Notes under the pieces: generated by a model
What the model was told of the DNA's origin: nothing
Seen by the model: the letters and a program-made list of their open reading frames with translations, nothing else
Database searches by the model: none
Program-made: the position numbers and the translations under genes
From: Marsupella aquatica
Taxonomy: Eukaryota; Marchantiophyta
Reading direction: 5' to 3'
Length of the DNA stretch: 64,000 bases
NCBI GenBank assembly: GCA_973895155.1
Contig: OZ316898.1
Coordinates: 17,360,001 to 17,424,000 of the forward strand
Part shown: in pieces, positions 34,870 to 47,879 of the stretch
Position numbering within the stretch: position 1 is the first letter of the stretch
Layout of the letters: every line of letters begins with the position of its first letter

Positions 34870-35418
34870 GTTGCGGTAAAACGTTGAGACGATGGGGTCC
34901 GTTGTCAAGAGGGACCCCTGATGATGTACCCAAATCTTAAGCCAAGTACGATTGAATACTAGATGAAAATCCAGCTGATTCGCCGCATAGCTGGTCATAC
35001 ACTAAGGATGCAAAATTGATATGATACAAGAAAGAACCTACTGTTAAACATAAGAATTCTCCGTTAAAACAATCTTATAGGCATAGTACACAACACGTTC
35101 CAATCCCATTCTCAAATCCGATGTAAACTCTGCAACACAAAAACATCGTCAGTCCAAGTTCGTACTTTCCATCAAGTAAAACGTGTCCAATCAGTGTTCT
35201 ACCTCTACATCAGATGCAGCTGATGGGGATGGTTGCTTTGTGGAAGCCTAGCATCAAATGCAACTGATATGGGAGATGTGATATATACAGAGTACGGAAG
35301 AGTCCTCTAAAACGGGAGCCTTGAACAATCATGATCAGAAAAGAAAGATACCTTAGAGGACAAAGCAGGAATTCGTCGACCGTTGAAAGAAATTCCTATA
35401 CCATGGGGGTATGCCAGA
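34870..35418. other. Intergenic / SURF6 3' region
   Basis: It lies between the pseudogene and the SURF6 stop codon. It probably contains the SURF6 3'UTR on the minus strand. No gene recognised. Confidence 0.4.
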
Positions 35419-38400
35419 TCAGGTGTTTATAAAACCCGCCTTTCGACCCTCAAAACCCGGCCGCATAAGTTTCTTCTCTCTCTACAGATCAGTAATAACC
35501 AGTCAGCTCTGAAAAACAAACGTGCACACGCTAAATGATCTTGCATAACACAAATCATAAGTGTTTCGCTAATTAGGATCGTTCACTCGAAACTTAACAT
35601 ACACTACCCAGACAAGTCAATTGAGCTAACCTTTAAAATCGCACGTTCTTTGTTTGACTGAATCCGTTGTGAGATGTTCTCTTTTCGAGTTTTTTGCTTC
35701 TCTGACGTTGCTTTCTTCTCGAAAGACTTCCTTTCTTTCCTGCGCACACCAAGTATTGAGGAATATTAGAGATTTCCTGGGTTGAATTTGATCATTGGAA
35801 AAGCGATGCTCTACGTCCAGGTTCATGCCCTGGCATAAGCGTGATCATAATTCTAAAGATCTTCACATGCATGACGATCTCAGATCCAGCATGACCTAGA
35901 AGATTTCTCCAATTGCAACTATTGCCCGCTCGAACGTCCAGAAGGGGAACTCTGAATGAAAAGTATCAACCAAAACAACCCATGGCAAGCTGACCAAAAA
36001 CTAACAATTCGCTTTAAAAGTTAAGGATCCAACAGTCGAAGTATTCTCAGACAACAGAAGAATCATTAACTGCAAGGATATTGAAAGGAAGAGCTCTACA
36101 AGCACGAATGATGACAAAAACAGCAGCGAATGATGACGTTCCAAGGTAATGCAAAATATCGGCCTTCCAATATATCAAAAATTGGGTTCTCACCATTGCT
36201 TTGAACTTTTTATTTTTTGCTGCTGCTCCCTTTTCATGCTGTTCTTCAAGAGCTTAGGATTGTCTAGGACCTGCATCAGAAACCAAAAAAATGCAATGCT
36301 CACTATGATAGCCCCGTTCGTAACCATTCAGCAGATAAAAATCATCGGTGATTTTCGGCGGTATACTAGCGAGTTGGATTCAAGTCTCACCTTTTCTCCC
36401 GCAGCTCGACTAACAGCAGATGACCAAGAATGCTTAGTGATCACCTCCTACACAAGACAAGGCCCATCAAAAAGCATAATCAGAGCTCCAGTGGATTTCA
36501 TGCAACCTAAGAGGCTTTTGAGCATGTGCAAAGCGACAAACTTTGAGCAATATGCTGTCATTGCTGTTATGGTAAGACTGAAGAAAATACCCCGCCCTTC
36601 TCAGGATCTTGCATCTTCTCCTGCAGTTTAATTGCCTGCAAAGGGAAAACGGTTTTTCTCAGATATTGTACGCAGAACAACACTTCGCTTATACGAGAGC
36701 TACCCGCCCACAAATGCTCGAAATAGAAATTCAGACTGCTATGCAATTTCTTGTCCGCCCTTGCTCTACTATTGAGCAAATGTGGTATTTCCATATTTCC
36801 AACTCAACCAGTATCACTCAGAAATTGAAGATGCTGACCTTCTCCAGTAGATCTTCTTTGGTTTCTTTGCGCCGCTTCCGACCAAGGCCAACAACAGAAT
36901 TCTGTAGACCCATTTTAACACGACTAAATTCAAGCTCGGCAAGGTCCACCTCAGCTTCCTGCAGCACAGTTGAATTTCAAACAACATCAGAGGGGTAACG
37001 CCAACATTCAGCCCCCAAAAAGTAAACAAACGAAAAAAGGCATCAAACAGAAGTCTAAAAACAGAGGACCACAGTCGAATCCCTAAAGCATCTCCGCATC
37101 TGCTCAAGTTCCCATCTGGCTGATGCTTCTCAACATTAAGAGATGTATCCATCTCCCAAGGGTAACGGTGCTGGTGGTGCATGATGGTCTAAGAACAACA
37201 TGTGGATTTCCGGACTGTTTGTACCTTTGGTGTATTCTTCACCGTCTTCTCCACTTTTTGGCGCTTAGGAGACTGCTCTTGGGTGGTCACTGTGGTCAGT
37301 GTTTCCTGCCCTTTAGGAGCACTCTTCATTAATCTTCTTTTGAGACTCTCCTTTTTCTTCTCATTTTGAAAATTGCGAGCATTATGGGTAGCTGCTGCAG
37401 CTGTTTCAGCATGACGCTTTGATCGTAACATCTCAATTCGTTTGTGTAACCTCTCTCGTAGGTCATCATAAGTCATTGCCCTGTCTACTGTTTCTGGACC
37501 TGAAAACAACGACGGCCCACACACGTCAAGCGAGAAGGTTTCACCAAAAACGTTGACATTGAAACCACATGTTCTGACAACAACATGCAGTGAAAATCTT
37601 CGACTGCTTTGGAAGCTTTCCAAGGATACTATCATCCCCTCTCCCTATTGAACGAGCAAGCGGAAGACTAATGAATGGTATTGACGTAGATGTGCAAATA
37701 AACTACAAGAACATAGCTAGATACCTTTCAGATGGACTATCCCTTCCGCCTCTGCATCCACATTCTTCTCTGGCTCCAGTTTCTTTTCTTGGAGCACTTG
37801 CAAGGTTGACTTGAACTTATCTGGATCTAGCTGTCATCGGCACAAAACCACCATAGGCAAGTCGCGTGAGTACAATAATAATTTAGATACAATCACAACT
37901 GCAACCATTCACAAATGAGAAACGGGCGATAGAAATGGAAAAATAGAAACAACATAAAAAACAGGTTGGGAAGTGACAAAACCACACACCCTGTTGCGTT
38001 TAGCCTTCTTCAAATTCTCCTTTGTTGTAATCTTCCCTGCTAATCTGGCAGCCTTGTTTTTCTTGAAAGTCTGCGTCCATAACCAAATGTTCTCTCCGCA
38101 CATTATTCAGCAATCTCCAGATAGTTGACCGCCACACAGTACCATTTTTTGACAGCAATTACTACACATTCTACAAACCAGAAGAGCAGCCCCCAGGAGA
38201 TACGGTTCACGTAATTCAGACGTGAGCTGAAGTCAGAAATTACAAAAACACCTTAAACCGAATTTAAGTAAACGTTATCAACGAAGATCTCAAATACAAT
38301 CAGCGTACTTGCCTGCCTCTCAAGTTCCTTAGAGACTAGGAGCATTAGAGAATGAAGATACTCTCTGAAGACAGGCAACTGAGAAGAGAAATGCAGCCAT

Positions 38401-38635
38401 ACCCATGTGTCGCTTGCTTCCTCATTGGGTACGTAGAACTTGGCCGGAATAAGCTCCACCAACTTGTCGAAAACTGCATCAAGAACACAATTAGCCGTTC
38501 AACATCCCAGCCACCCTCAACTAGGTCATTTATACAACCTTCCTATCCAAATTGAAGAAAAGGTCAATCCCCAAATCAATACGCGGAAAACTTACATATG
38601 GAATGCGAATGCACGACGGCGGGAAGGTCCGCCAT
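35419..38635 (-). CDS. SURF6/RRP14 ribosome biogenesis protein, 11 exons
   Basis: Nucleolar RNA-binding protein of early rRNA processing and ribosomal subunit assembly. Exons (minus strand, all GT-AG, frame kept throughout): 38635-38596, 38473-38403, 38070-37990, 37830-37725, 37499-37225, 36958-36839, 36635-36591, 36447-36391, 36270-36194, 35739-35631, 35481-35419 (stop TGA). They give 347 residues, a normal length for the family. Landmarks are FFDKLVELIPAKFYVP (14-29), TYDDLRERLHKRIEMLRSKR (about 110-130), LAELEFSRVKM (exon 6), DPEKGG (exon 7), KHSWSSAVSRAAGEK (exon 8), VLDNPKLLKNSMKRE (exon 9), and a long basic tail ending EKKLMRPGFEGRKAGFINT. The ATG at 38635 is chosen because exon 1 then joins to HSIFFDKLV as in plant homologues. 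The gene looks intact. Confidence 0.95.
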
Positions 38636-38639
38636 TTCC

Positions 38640-39180
38640 GAGCAAAGCGAGTGCTCTTCCAGAAAACTCGTGTCCGTCCACAGGGTAAGGAGGGTGAGCG
38701 CGGCCCTAAAACCTAGGAAGTGTCTCCTAAACCTTCTGTGTTCCGGATACTCTGCTGAAGTACTTCGATCAAAGCTTCTTTTGGCGTGCTGTGCGAAACA
38801 TGGGCTTTCCCTCCCCACCTAGGGCAGCCACCTCCGAATCCGTGGGCTAAAGGACATTAAGGAGGGAGAACTCCGATCACACTAGACAGCACTTCCAAGT
38901 TTATGTAAGCTTCCACAGATGCTAAACGATGCAAGAGCTTGTCGCTGACATTTTCTCCCACATCTCGGATCTCCTATTTTTGTTGCACGTTATAGGCTTT
39001 GCCTGCAGGAGTCTGTTCGGAATGGAATAGAGATCTTGGAGAGATTTGACATCTGGAAAAAATCCCGCTTGTGGCAATTTCTTCTCAGCCCAAGAGGAAA
39101 AATTCTCCCAGTTTTCTCTTCTCAGCTCCCATCGAGTTCACGTCACCATAGCACACGAGAAAAACATAAGAAGGAGCACG
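38640..39180. other. SURF6 promoter side / intergenic
   Basis: This probably contains the SURF6 5'UTR and promoter on the minus strand. No other gene recognised. Confidence 0.4.
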
Positions 39181-39189
39181 TAATAAACA

Positions 39190-40560
39190 ACGGCAGGAGC
39201 GGGTGAGGGGTCTGTCAACCCTAAACCCACCCTCCTACTTAGACCAAAACCCTCCTCCACTAAATCCACCGTCTCTTTTGAGCATAGCAAAACCATACTC
39301 CACTAAACCCTCCTGCTATTTTGAGGAAACAGCTTTTCTTTTTGCTTTGAATACCCAAAACTGACCCATCCAATAGAGGATAGACAATCAACTCAGGAGC
39401 ATGCACAAGGGGGGAGTCATACCCAGTACCAGGAGGGAGAGAGGGTTGGACCAAAGCCCCAAAGAGGACTACCCAGGGGTTGAGGAGAAACCAAGACTCC
39501 CACCACTACACCCCACCCACACACACACACACACTCTCTCCACAACCCTTGCATGGAGGAAACAGCTTTTGACTACAGTGCTACTGTGGTTATTGTGTTT
39601 ACCCACCTTCCTTTTTGAGCGGAGCAAAACCATGCTCCACTAAACCCTCCTAAACCCACCTGCTGTTTTGAGCTACCAGCTTTTGACTGTAGTGCTACTG
39701 TTGTTATTGTATTTATAAATATGCTATCATAATGGTTTTTGTATTTGGCTACCTTGGTTACATTGGTCAATTTGTCCTCCCTATACACAACCATGTTATA
39801 TTTGTAAATGCAAAAGAATAGTGGCAGTATTGTCAATTGGAACATCTTTAGTGGCAAAGCAGTTAAGAGTTGTTTGAGAAAAATGAAGATTACTTACATG
39901 CAAGCAAACATGAATTTCCATTAATTTTTGCTAGAGAAGAAGGGTATTGCTAGCAAGACAAATTATATTATTTCCTGGCATTCACCAATTAGGTATGAAT
40001 TTACTGAGTCTCTCGGGCGTCACTAGCGTCCGGCGGTATCTGAATATTACCTCTGTTTCTTCACCAAGTGTAGAGGTCAGCAAGTTTGTTAGCCAAAAAG
40101 GAGTTCAAAATGGGATTTTCTGAAAAACTGCACCAAAACTGAGGTGTTGAAACCCAAGCAACATACTGCACAAAACCCCATTAACCTACCTCTTACTTTG
40201 AGCAAAACAATCTGCAGTAAACCACTAATTCCACATTCTAATGTGAGCAAAACAGTACTGCACTAAAACTCCAAAACCCACCTCCTAATTGAGCATAAGG
40301 ATAAATAATCCACTAAACCCACCCTCCTACTGTGAGCAAACAATGCTCCACTATACCCCACTAAACCCCTCTAAACCCACCTCCTACTTTAAGCAAAACA
40401 ATACTGTACTAAGCCCCCTAAACTCACCTCCCAGTGTGAGCAAACAGTAGTGCACTAAACTCCATAAACCCACCTCCTACTTTTGAGCAAAACAATACAT
40501 CACTAAACCTCTAAACCCACTTCCTATTGTGATCAAAACAATACTGTCATATTGTCCCTT
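39190..40560. repeat. C-rich degenerate tandem repeats (ctaaacccacctcctactttgagcaaaac type)
   Basis: In 40165-40560 the phrase 'gagcaaaacaatactg...ctaaaacccacctcctac' recurs at uneven spacing of about 45-60 bp (near 40199, 40246, 40336, 40393, 40438, 40485, 40532). A related, more diverged set lies at 39190-39680 (cactaaaccctcctgctattttgag). Between them (about 39700-40150) the sequence is AT-rich with no gene. The cactaaaccc core looks telomere-like but the array is not telomeric in unit or regularity. Confidence 0.7.
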
Positions 40561-41385
40561 TGTATTTAATTTGTATTGAAGGGTATGGACTATAACCCCC
40601 TTGCCAGCTGGACCCAAAGATTCCTGCAGTTCGATCTCTTGTTACTCTGTGGACTAGGGACATGACACCTCCCAAGCTTAGTTTTTTCTAAACTAGTCAG
40701 GTTTGAACTTGGTCATGGATATAAAATCATCCTAAGTATGTAGGGGCCTACAATTATTGTGGGGGTGGACTTGGCAAGTTGATAATCACCTTCCATCTTG
40801 AAGCATTTTCACCAGTGGCCGAGGTCCATTCACATCGGGCATCCGGCAGAGATGGAATCCTTTGGGTAAGGAGATTGAATTAAAAGATTAACGGCCAACC
40901 CGCATGTCCAGATCTTTCAGAATGCGGCCCTTACCACTTGCGCCAGTTTCAGAAAAAGCAGCATCAACTCGACAATTGTGGCTTGTACATGTTGTGTTTG
41001 CCAAGGGGCTAGTGTCCCTGCTGTGTCGTATGTGCAGCATATTATACAAGGCTGCACAAAACTGTGAACTTTCAAATTTTGGTTTATTTGCTAAACAAAG
41101 GTCGGGGCCTGCAAGGGCCAGAACTTTTCCGGCCCTTGCCCTTGTGTGCCCATAAGACCTGCCGTCAGGCCTGTCTAATGAGTGGGATACGGCATGGCAG
41201 TATCATCAACTCTAACAATGACATGTAGCAGTTTCAGGGCCGCTTTCTGAAGGGCCGATAGCATGCAAGTTGGCCCTAAACCTCAACAATGTGGTCCACC
41301 CTTGACAAGTGGAGATGCGGCAGCAAACCGGAGGAGGCAAAGCAAGTTGGGGTAGGAGCACCAAATCTCAAGGTTTGGAAAGCAT
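40561..41385. other. Intergenic, no gene seen
   Basis: A GC-richer stretch at about 40900-41160 has an 83-codon frame without family features. Nothing else is recognisable. Confidence 0.35.
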
Positions 41386-41387
41386 GT

Positions 41388-41600
41388 TGTGGTTAGGGTA
41401 GAGTACATCAATGACCATCTTATGGTGAACCGTGCCAAAAACTGACCATTAATAATATTGTTTCAACTTAACCACAGTTACTTGTTGTGGTTAGGATAGA
41501 GTACATCAACAATCATCTGATGGTGGAACATGCCAGAAATTGTCCTCAATATAGTTTCAAGCTAACCACAATTACTTTGCTTTAAACCACAATTGCACCT
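41388..41600. repeat. Two-copy tandem repeat, unit about 105 bp
   Basis: The block gtggttagggtagagtacat ... ttcaacttaaccacagttact (from about 41390) is repeated from about 41496 with moderate divergence (gtggttaggatagagtacat ... caagctaaccacaattact). Confidence 0.7.
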
Positions 41601-41924
41601 ATAATGAGGTGCAAGTAGCTCTCATTATAAAATCTACAATTTAGGTTTCACCAGGAATGTGCTTGAGCTCCACAAAAGGTGGTGACTGCTGCACTTTTTA
41701 TGGTGAGGACACTGTTCACCACATGACACGAATGAGAGGCCTTTGATATCGAGCACGTGTGATTTAACAACTCTAGAAAAACATGACAAAGTAATAATTA
41801 AACTATAAAAAGAATGATAAAGTATCTATTTGAACAGAGAAGTGTGTGACAATGAACTAAATGTCAGGAGTATGGAAAATGGAAAAAGCAAACCATCATT
41901 TGCGAACCGAAAACCCTTCATTTC

Positions 41925-42010
41925 CTTTCTATTCTCTCTCTCGCTCTCTCTCTCTCTCAATTGTCGCTCTCAATTCTGTGCTCGCTGTGGAAAACCAAAG
42001 CGATTCATTC
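41925..42010 (+). promoter_or_regulatory. CT-rich 5' leader of the DCN1-like gene
   Basis: The run ctctctctcgctctctctct around 41935-41958, followed by sequence with CG-rich segments, resembles the leader found upstream of ALG11. It lies about 1 kb upstream of the first possible coding exons. Confidence 0.4.
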
Positions 42011-42999
42011 CTTCTCGTCCCTCTGCTGCTCTCTGGCTCCGCTTTGGAATCCAATCCCCTCTCACTATTTAGAGAGCAGGCAGCAGAGCGAACCCGTCGA
42101 GCCTCTTCTTTCCATTCCAATTCCAACGAATTGCCCAAATCCTCTCGATTCGCCGGGAGCAGCGAGAACCAGCCAGCCCTAAATCCTCTCCCTTGTGCCT
42201 AGTTTTCATCGGTAGCTCTGCCTTGAATCAGTCCGGCGCTCATGATTTTGGATTTCGCCGAGCGATGGTCCGGAGGCGGTGCTCCAGCGGTTTAGTAGTG
42301 GATCATGCACTCTGTTTGTCACGCGCTTTATGTGGCGGAATTGGTGGTTAGGGATGTTTCCGTGTGGTCGTCTGATTTCCATGCTGGCATGAATGGACGG
42401 ATTGTGGGTGATCTCCCAGAGTGGATTTGATCTTCTGCTTCGAGTGCTGGAGGAGGCGGATCTATGGAGGTGCACAATTGGTTTATCTCCGGGGCGCCTG
42501 ATTCTCTGTTAGCAGGCGATCCTGTCGATCGTTTGGCTTTCTCTGGAACGAATCGGAGCGGAACGGAAGTTTGTCTGCTCCTCGATCTGTGTTTCTAAAT
42601 GCCCTGCCGAAGAAATTTGGAGGATAGGAGGTTCAGAGCCGAGGTTGAACATGAAGTGGCCGATGGCAGCCTGCCAGTTCAGCACTTCGACGTCAACGCG
42701 CTCCGGAATTCCGCGGTATATGGGACGTGGCGGTGGAGATACTCGGATGTGGGACATGTATGTTGAGTATGCGGGTGAGCACTGAGAATCGTCTGTGGAT
42801 TCGTTCATTGTGTCTGTAAGCGTCGGGCGATGAATCAATTAGTTCTTTGCTCCACGAAGATAGAGGTCTTGAATCTCTCTTTGCTCGCGGAATTTGTTCT
42901 AGAAGATACATTTTCTTTCTGGCTGACCTACATTTCTTTTTGCTCCTTATGCTCAGCTCAGCTCACCTCAGCTCACCTCACCTCTAGGCGAATTGCTTT

Positions 43000-45900
43000 T
43001 TGTTGTCTGCGGTAATGCAGACATTGCAGCAGCAGATGAGCCCCTCGGTCGCATCAAAGCACGGCTTGCTGCTCTGTCAGCTTTTGCTGAGTCACAAGGT
43101 TTAACAGGGTATGAACCTCAGTTGCGAAAACTGCGTCTTAGCTGCTCTGCTGGTTCCGTCCACACGTTTGTTTCTCTTCTCACATCCTGCTTGAGATTGG
43201 AGAGCCTTCATCAGAAAGAAATGTGATTGACTCGTTCGTTCCTCCTTCTTCAACCCCTTTCGTTGAAGGAGAATGTGATGAGGGCGAAGTGATGTAATTC
43301 CATGGTCGAAGTGATGGTTGAATCTTATCAATAAATTTTAAATATTGCTAAAACAGTGAGAATTATTGCCACGAATTGTAAAACAGTACGTAATGTAAAA
43401 GCAGCGATTGTTTAGATTTTTGATTAGTCCTGGCAGTAGTCTTCAGTACACAGTTTTTTTAAAGCACATCGTTTTGATCTTTTCGTCTTTCAACACCCGT
43501 CCTGCTGCCTATCGCAGGCAGGCAGCTTTTGATGGACTTCGTCGCCTCAATATTGATCTGAACGGAGAGGTAATTGTTGTCCCACTTTGGATCTTAGAAT
43601 TCGTTACCGGTTTTCAAAACTGTCGAAGTTCAACGAGGTGATATTGTGGACAAATAGGGATGTCACACAGGGATAGGGACTACGAACAGCAGGACGCCCT
43701 AATCTCAGACCTTGTGTCCATCCCTCAATGCAATTGGCAAGTCCGTACCGCATCATCTATATTCGTGCCGGGGTTTTGAGTGGTTTCTCTAAAAGGCTCC
43801 TAGTTTCTCAACTTGTTCAATGTCAGCAACACTTCTTTCTCATTATCGTGCATCTCCGAAGAGGATTTTGGGACTCTTGTAGGTATTGTGTAGAGAAAAT
43901 TGTTTTGAATTTGGATCTCCATGCTATGATTGCAGCTGATGGATACTCGACGGTTTTCTTTCTTCTACCGCTTTGTCTTCTTTATGTGCCGAGAACGAGG
44001 GCAAAAGAGTATTCGTGAGTCTTTACTGTGCTCGGGGCTCTTTGCAGTACTGTTTGCCTTTTATGTACTTCGTGGTTTGGTTGTTTGGGACGGTACTGTA
44101 CTTAGTTTCTGGTTGGTTGGCTAATATCATCAGAGGAGTTGGTGCGAGGGTCTGTGTTTTCGTCGGCTTTGTGGATACGTTCACCAATTTTTTTCCTTGA
44201 TCATGCAGCTGTAAATACTGCCGTGGATGCTTGGAGGCTAGCATTAACTGGTCGGTTCAGATTATTGGAACAGTGGTGTGCATTTGTGAAGGTAAGTTTT
44301 ATTTACCAAAGAGGGTTCGTTCTTGCAAGAATTGCAAGGGTTGACCTTTTTAATACAAATTTGGTTTTGATACATGGTCTCGCTATACTTCTTCTCTACT
44401 TTAAGTAATTGTTATCTGTCATTTTGATAGAACTACTTGAAGTCCTGGTTTGGTATTTCACATCAAAATGGAAGTATCGGGGGTTACTTCTTACTACCAT
44501 CCTTAGCTGGGTTAGCTTTTCTAACATTGATCAAATTATTGCTCTAAGTTACAAAATTTGGGTCAATGTTCCAGATTCATCAGCGGCATTCCATCTCCGA
44601 GGACACATGGTGTCAAGTTTTGGAGTTCAGCAGGAGTGTACATGAAGATTTAAGCAATTATGATCCTGAAGGTCAGCACTTTGTAAGACCAGCATACAGG
44701 AGTCTCAAGATGTCCTCTTGAAATCAAGAAAGCAGGGGATAAGTGTATCTGGACGGATTACTGCGAGGTTGTCTTGTAGTGCTTTCATATGTTATGCCAG
44801 TAATTTGCATTATAAGAACGAGATCCACGATTCTAAGACGCTTCTTTACTTGTGGTGCTTCAGGTGCCTGGCCGGTGCTTGTAGATGAGTTTGTTGACAA
44901 GATGTATAGGTACGTTGTTGAATGTCGATCTGGGGTTCTCACGTTGCAGTACTCTTGGTCAAAACATAACATGATTGCTTCAGTAGCGAGGACAAAGTCT
45001 GTACTAGCAATGGCAGCGGGTGCTAAATTTGTGAAATCATCCCTTGCAATGTGCAGTTCAGAGTCCACAGTTCTAGGTGACACTGACGGAGATTCGCCTA
45101 CAAAGGTATCTCCCGATGATGACCCTACAGTCAGTGCTCCAGCAAGCAAAGCAACAACCTTACCAGGTCAGCTGCGTTTCGCACAACGCTTCTCCACTCA
45201 CGTATTGAACGTCTTACCGAGTACGACCTAAATACTGTCCAGTCTGATGTGGTCCGTGAGGAAAATAATACTGCTTTTGTGCCTGGGCGACGAGTCGCAA
45301 ATAGGGCTTATTGGACAACAGCCTATTTCTTTAATCTCTAAGAGCCGAGCTTATTGGACAACAGCCTATTTCTTTAATTCTGTACCTTGGCAAACTCGAA
45401 GACCCTGGATGCAAGTCCTGAAGGTATACAGCGTTGAGAAAACAGCGTCACAATTTTGGAAAATCTACAGTGACCACATTCCCTATCGATATTTTTTCCT
45501 TGGTCATCAGCTAAGAACAGATACACCCACTCAGCACTGTCCTGCCCTTAGGATCGAAGGGGCACGGTGCTCAACTTCTGTCCTCCACGTTACAATAGAA
45601 TTACTGTCCCTAAGACGACTAAGAGTTCTTCGAGGGTGCTCTCACTCACGATTGTTGACTTAAATGGATTTCCAATTTTGGCAGGAATGGCAGCTTCAGC
45701 TGGAAGCAAACGGCGTCGCAGGGATCCTAAAGATGATGCAGCTCAAGTGGAATCAGTAAACTCAATAGCTCAACTGTTTGCCGAAATGCCTAGTCCAGTG
45801 TCCTATAAACGGGTTCGGTCAACTGGTTGCTTAGTTGATGTTCATGACCCAATGGACGAGGGCTTTGAACAGAACACGATTTGGGAACCTCGGGACCAAT

Positions 45901-46145
45901 CAAATGCTGCCGATGACGAAATGTTACCGGGGAACGTTCATGGATCTCCGGTTGGTAGCAATCCAATGGGCAGTTGTGAGGTCCTGTCTTCTCAAATATC
46001 CCCGGCTTCATTTCCGCATTGGTCAAAATCCACCGAAAGGGGATTAGGACCTTCCCCAGATGTCACTGTGAACAGCGGCCCTGATTCCCCGGATGGCATT
46101 CTCGTTTATCCGTCACATACACACCCTTTAGAGTCACTTCATTGA
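43000..46145 (+). CDS. DCN1-like protein (AAR3 type), cullin neddylation factor; 5' exons unresolved
   Basis: DCN1-like proteins bind cullins and Ubc12 and promote NEDD8/RUB conjugation. Clear exons are 43936-44014 (FFYRFVFFMCRERGQKSI), 44209-44291 (NTAVDAWRLALTGRFRLLEQ then WCAFVK), 44575-44671 (IHQRHSISEDTWCQVLEFS), 44864-44909 (GAWPVLVDEFVDKMYR), 44991-45105 (starting TKSVLAMAAGAK) and a last exon from 45685. Phases agree through 45105. 'VFFMCRE.GQKSI' is typical of Arabidopsis AAR3 rather than canonical DCN1. The last exon could read 150 codons to 46145 (GSKRRRRDPKDD), which needs one more small exon, or stop soon in phase 0. Candidate upstream exons (about 43518-43569 and 43837-43892) and the start codon are unsure; the span start is approximate. 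A broken copy lies 10 kb upstream. Confidence 0.85.
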
Positions 46146-46940
46146 ATGCATTTCATTGATGGATTTCATTGATGACACATTCAGCTTAGGTAGCAATTTT
46201 TTGGTATTGGCTTTCGGGCAGTATCATAGACTAGGCAGATTGTACAGTCACTACAAACGAAGCCAATTAGAATCACTATAGAGGGTAGGAGGTGTGAAAT
46301 GGGTGACAAAGCTCCCATCACACGGTGAACGGCGCATGTGTTTGGAGAGGCCTCGCTCAGTAGATTGCAATGGTCTGTATCAAGCACATGAGGTAGGATA
46401 TGGTAGGAAAGAGAGGATGAGAGGAACCGTGAAACAAATTCAGTGGCAAGACATGCATGATGTAGGCTTTGCCCAATGGTATAGATGACAAGGATCCAGA
46501 ATGGGAAGAAGGATGTTGAAACCTGTCTGGAGATTTTTCTCTATTGAGGTTTAGAATTTTGGGTCTTTCCACCAGAATTTTTTGCAAGGTGTGGAAGAAA
46601 TCCTTGCAGACAAAGTGGAATGAGGCAGTTTGAGTCTTGAATATATATGGCCTTCACAAATGTACTGGACCCATAATGAATCGGTTTTTCTGTAGATTAT
46701 TATAGTGACCTAGCCTAATGTACATATGGTGGCTCACCAGATCCAAATGTTTTGAAATCTAGGAAGATCTAACCAGCTATACCCGTAGACCCATTTGTTG
46801 GTAAAATCTTAAGAGAATCTCCCTTCTCAAAGAGCAGGTTGCCACCTTACCTCCTTCCCCAACTTTACCTCCCCCAACTTCAAGAAACTTCCCCAATTTA
46901 TAGTTTCACTAGAAGGAGCCAAACCGTGACCAAAAAAACA
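46146..46940. other. 3' region of the DCN1-like gene / intergenic
   Basis: No gene recognised. The sequence becomes AT-rich towards the satellite. Confidence 0.4.
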
Positions 46941-46944
46941 AGCG

Positions 46945-47870
46945 TGATCATCATTTAACATATATTATACCCATGAGTCCTTAACATATATTATACCCAT
47001 GAGTCCTTCCGGCCATGAAGTTATGGTCTAGAAGTTTCACTCTAGAAGTTTAGACTTCAACTCTAATTTAGGGGTGGGGTCCAGAAGTTTCACTCTAGAA
47101 GTCTAGACTTCAACTCTAATTTGGGGTCCAGACTTTATAACTAAAATATGACCTGGAGACCCAGTATTATCATTTATCATACATTATACCCATGAGTCTT
47201 TCTAGCCATAGAGTTATGGTCTAGAGGCTTCATTCTAGAAGCCTAGACCTCAACTCTAATTTGGGGTTCAGACTTTATAACTAAAATATGACCTGGAGAC
47301 CCAATATTATCATTTAACATACATTATACCCATGAGTCTTTCTAGCCATAGAGTTATGGTCTAGAGGCTTCATTCTAGAAGCCTAGACCTCAACTCTAAT
47401 TTGGGGTTCAGACTTTATAGCTAAAATATGACCTGGAGACCCAATATTATCATTTAACATACATTATACCTATGAGTCTTTCTAGCCATAGAGTTATGGT
47501 CTAGAGGCTTCATTCTAGAAGCCTAAACCTCAACTTTAATTTGGGGTTCAGACTTTATAGCTAAAATATGACCTGGAGACCCAATATTATCATTTAACAT
47601 ACATTATACCCATGAGTCTGTCTAGCCATAGAGTTATGGTCTAGAGGCTTCATTCTAGAAGCCTAGACTTCAACTCTAATTTGGGGTTCAGACTTTATAA
47701 CTAAAATATGACCTGGAGACCCAATATTATCATTTAACATACATTATACCCATGAGTCTTTCTAGCCATAGAGTTATGGTCTAGAGGCTTCATTCTAGAA
47801 GCCTAGACCTCAACTCTAATTTGGGGTTCAGACTTTATAACTAAAATATGACCTGGAGACCCAATATTAA
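46945..47870. repeat. 140-bp satellite-like tandem array
   Basis: The phrase atgacctggagaccca recurs at 47148, 47288, 47428, 47568, 47708 and 47848, an exact 140-bp period. Five units are nearly identical, and a more diverged part lies at 46945-47160. Each unit contains the near-palindrome tctagaggcttcattctaga. Part of the unit (taaggtctagaggcttcact) reappears at 55868-55890 at the edge of the dispersed repeat, which suggests where the array came from. Confidence 0.95.
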
Positions 47871-47879
47871 CGTACCCAA

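Noticed and set aside
46960-47870. CRISPR array
   Set aside because: The whole 140-bp unit is repeated, with no constant-repeat/unique-spacer alternation, and the context is a plant nuclear genome.
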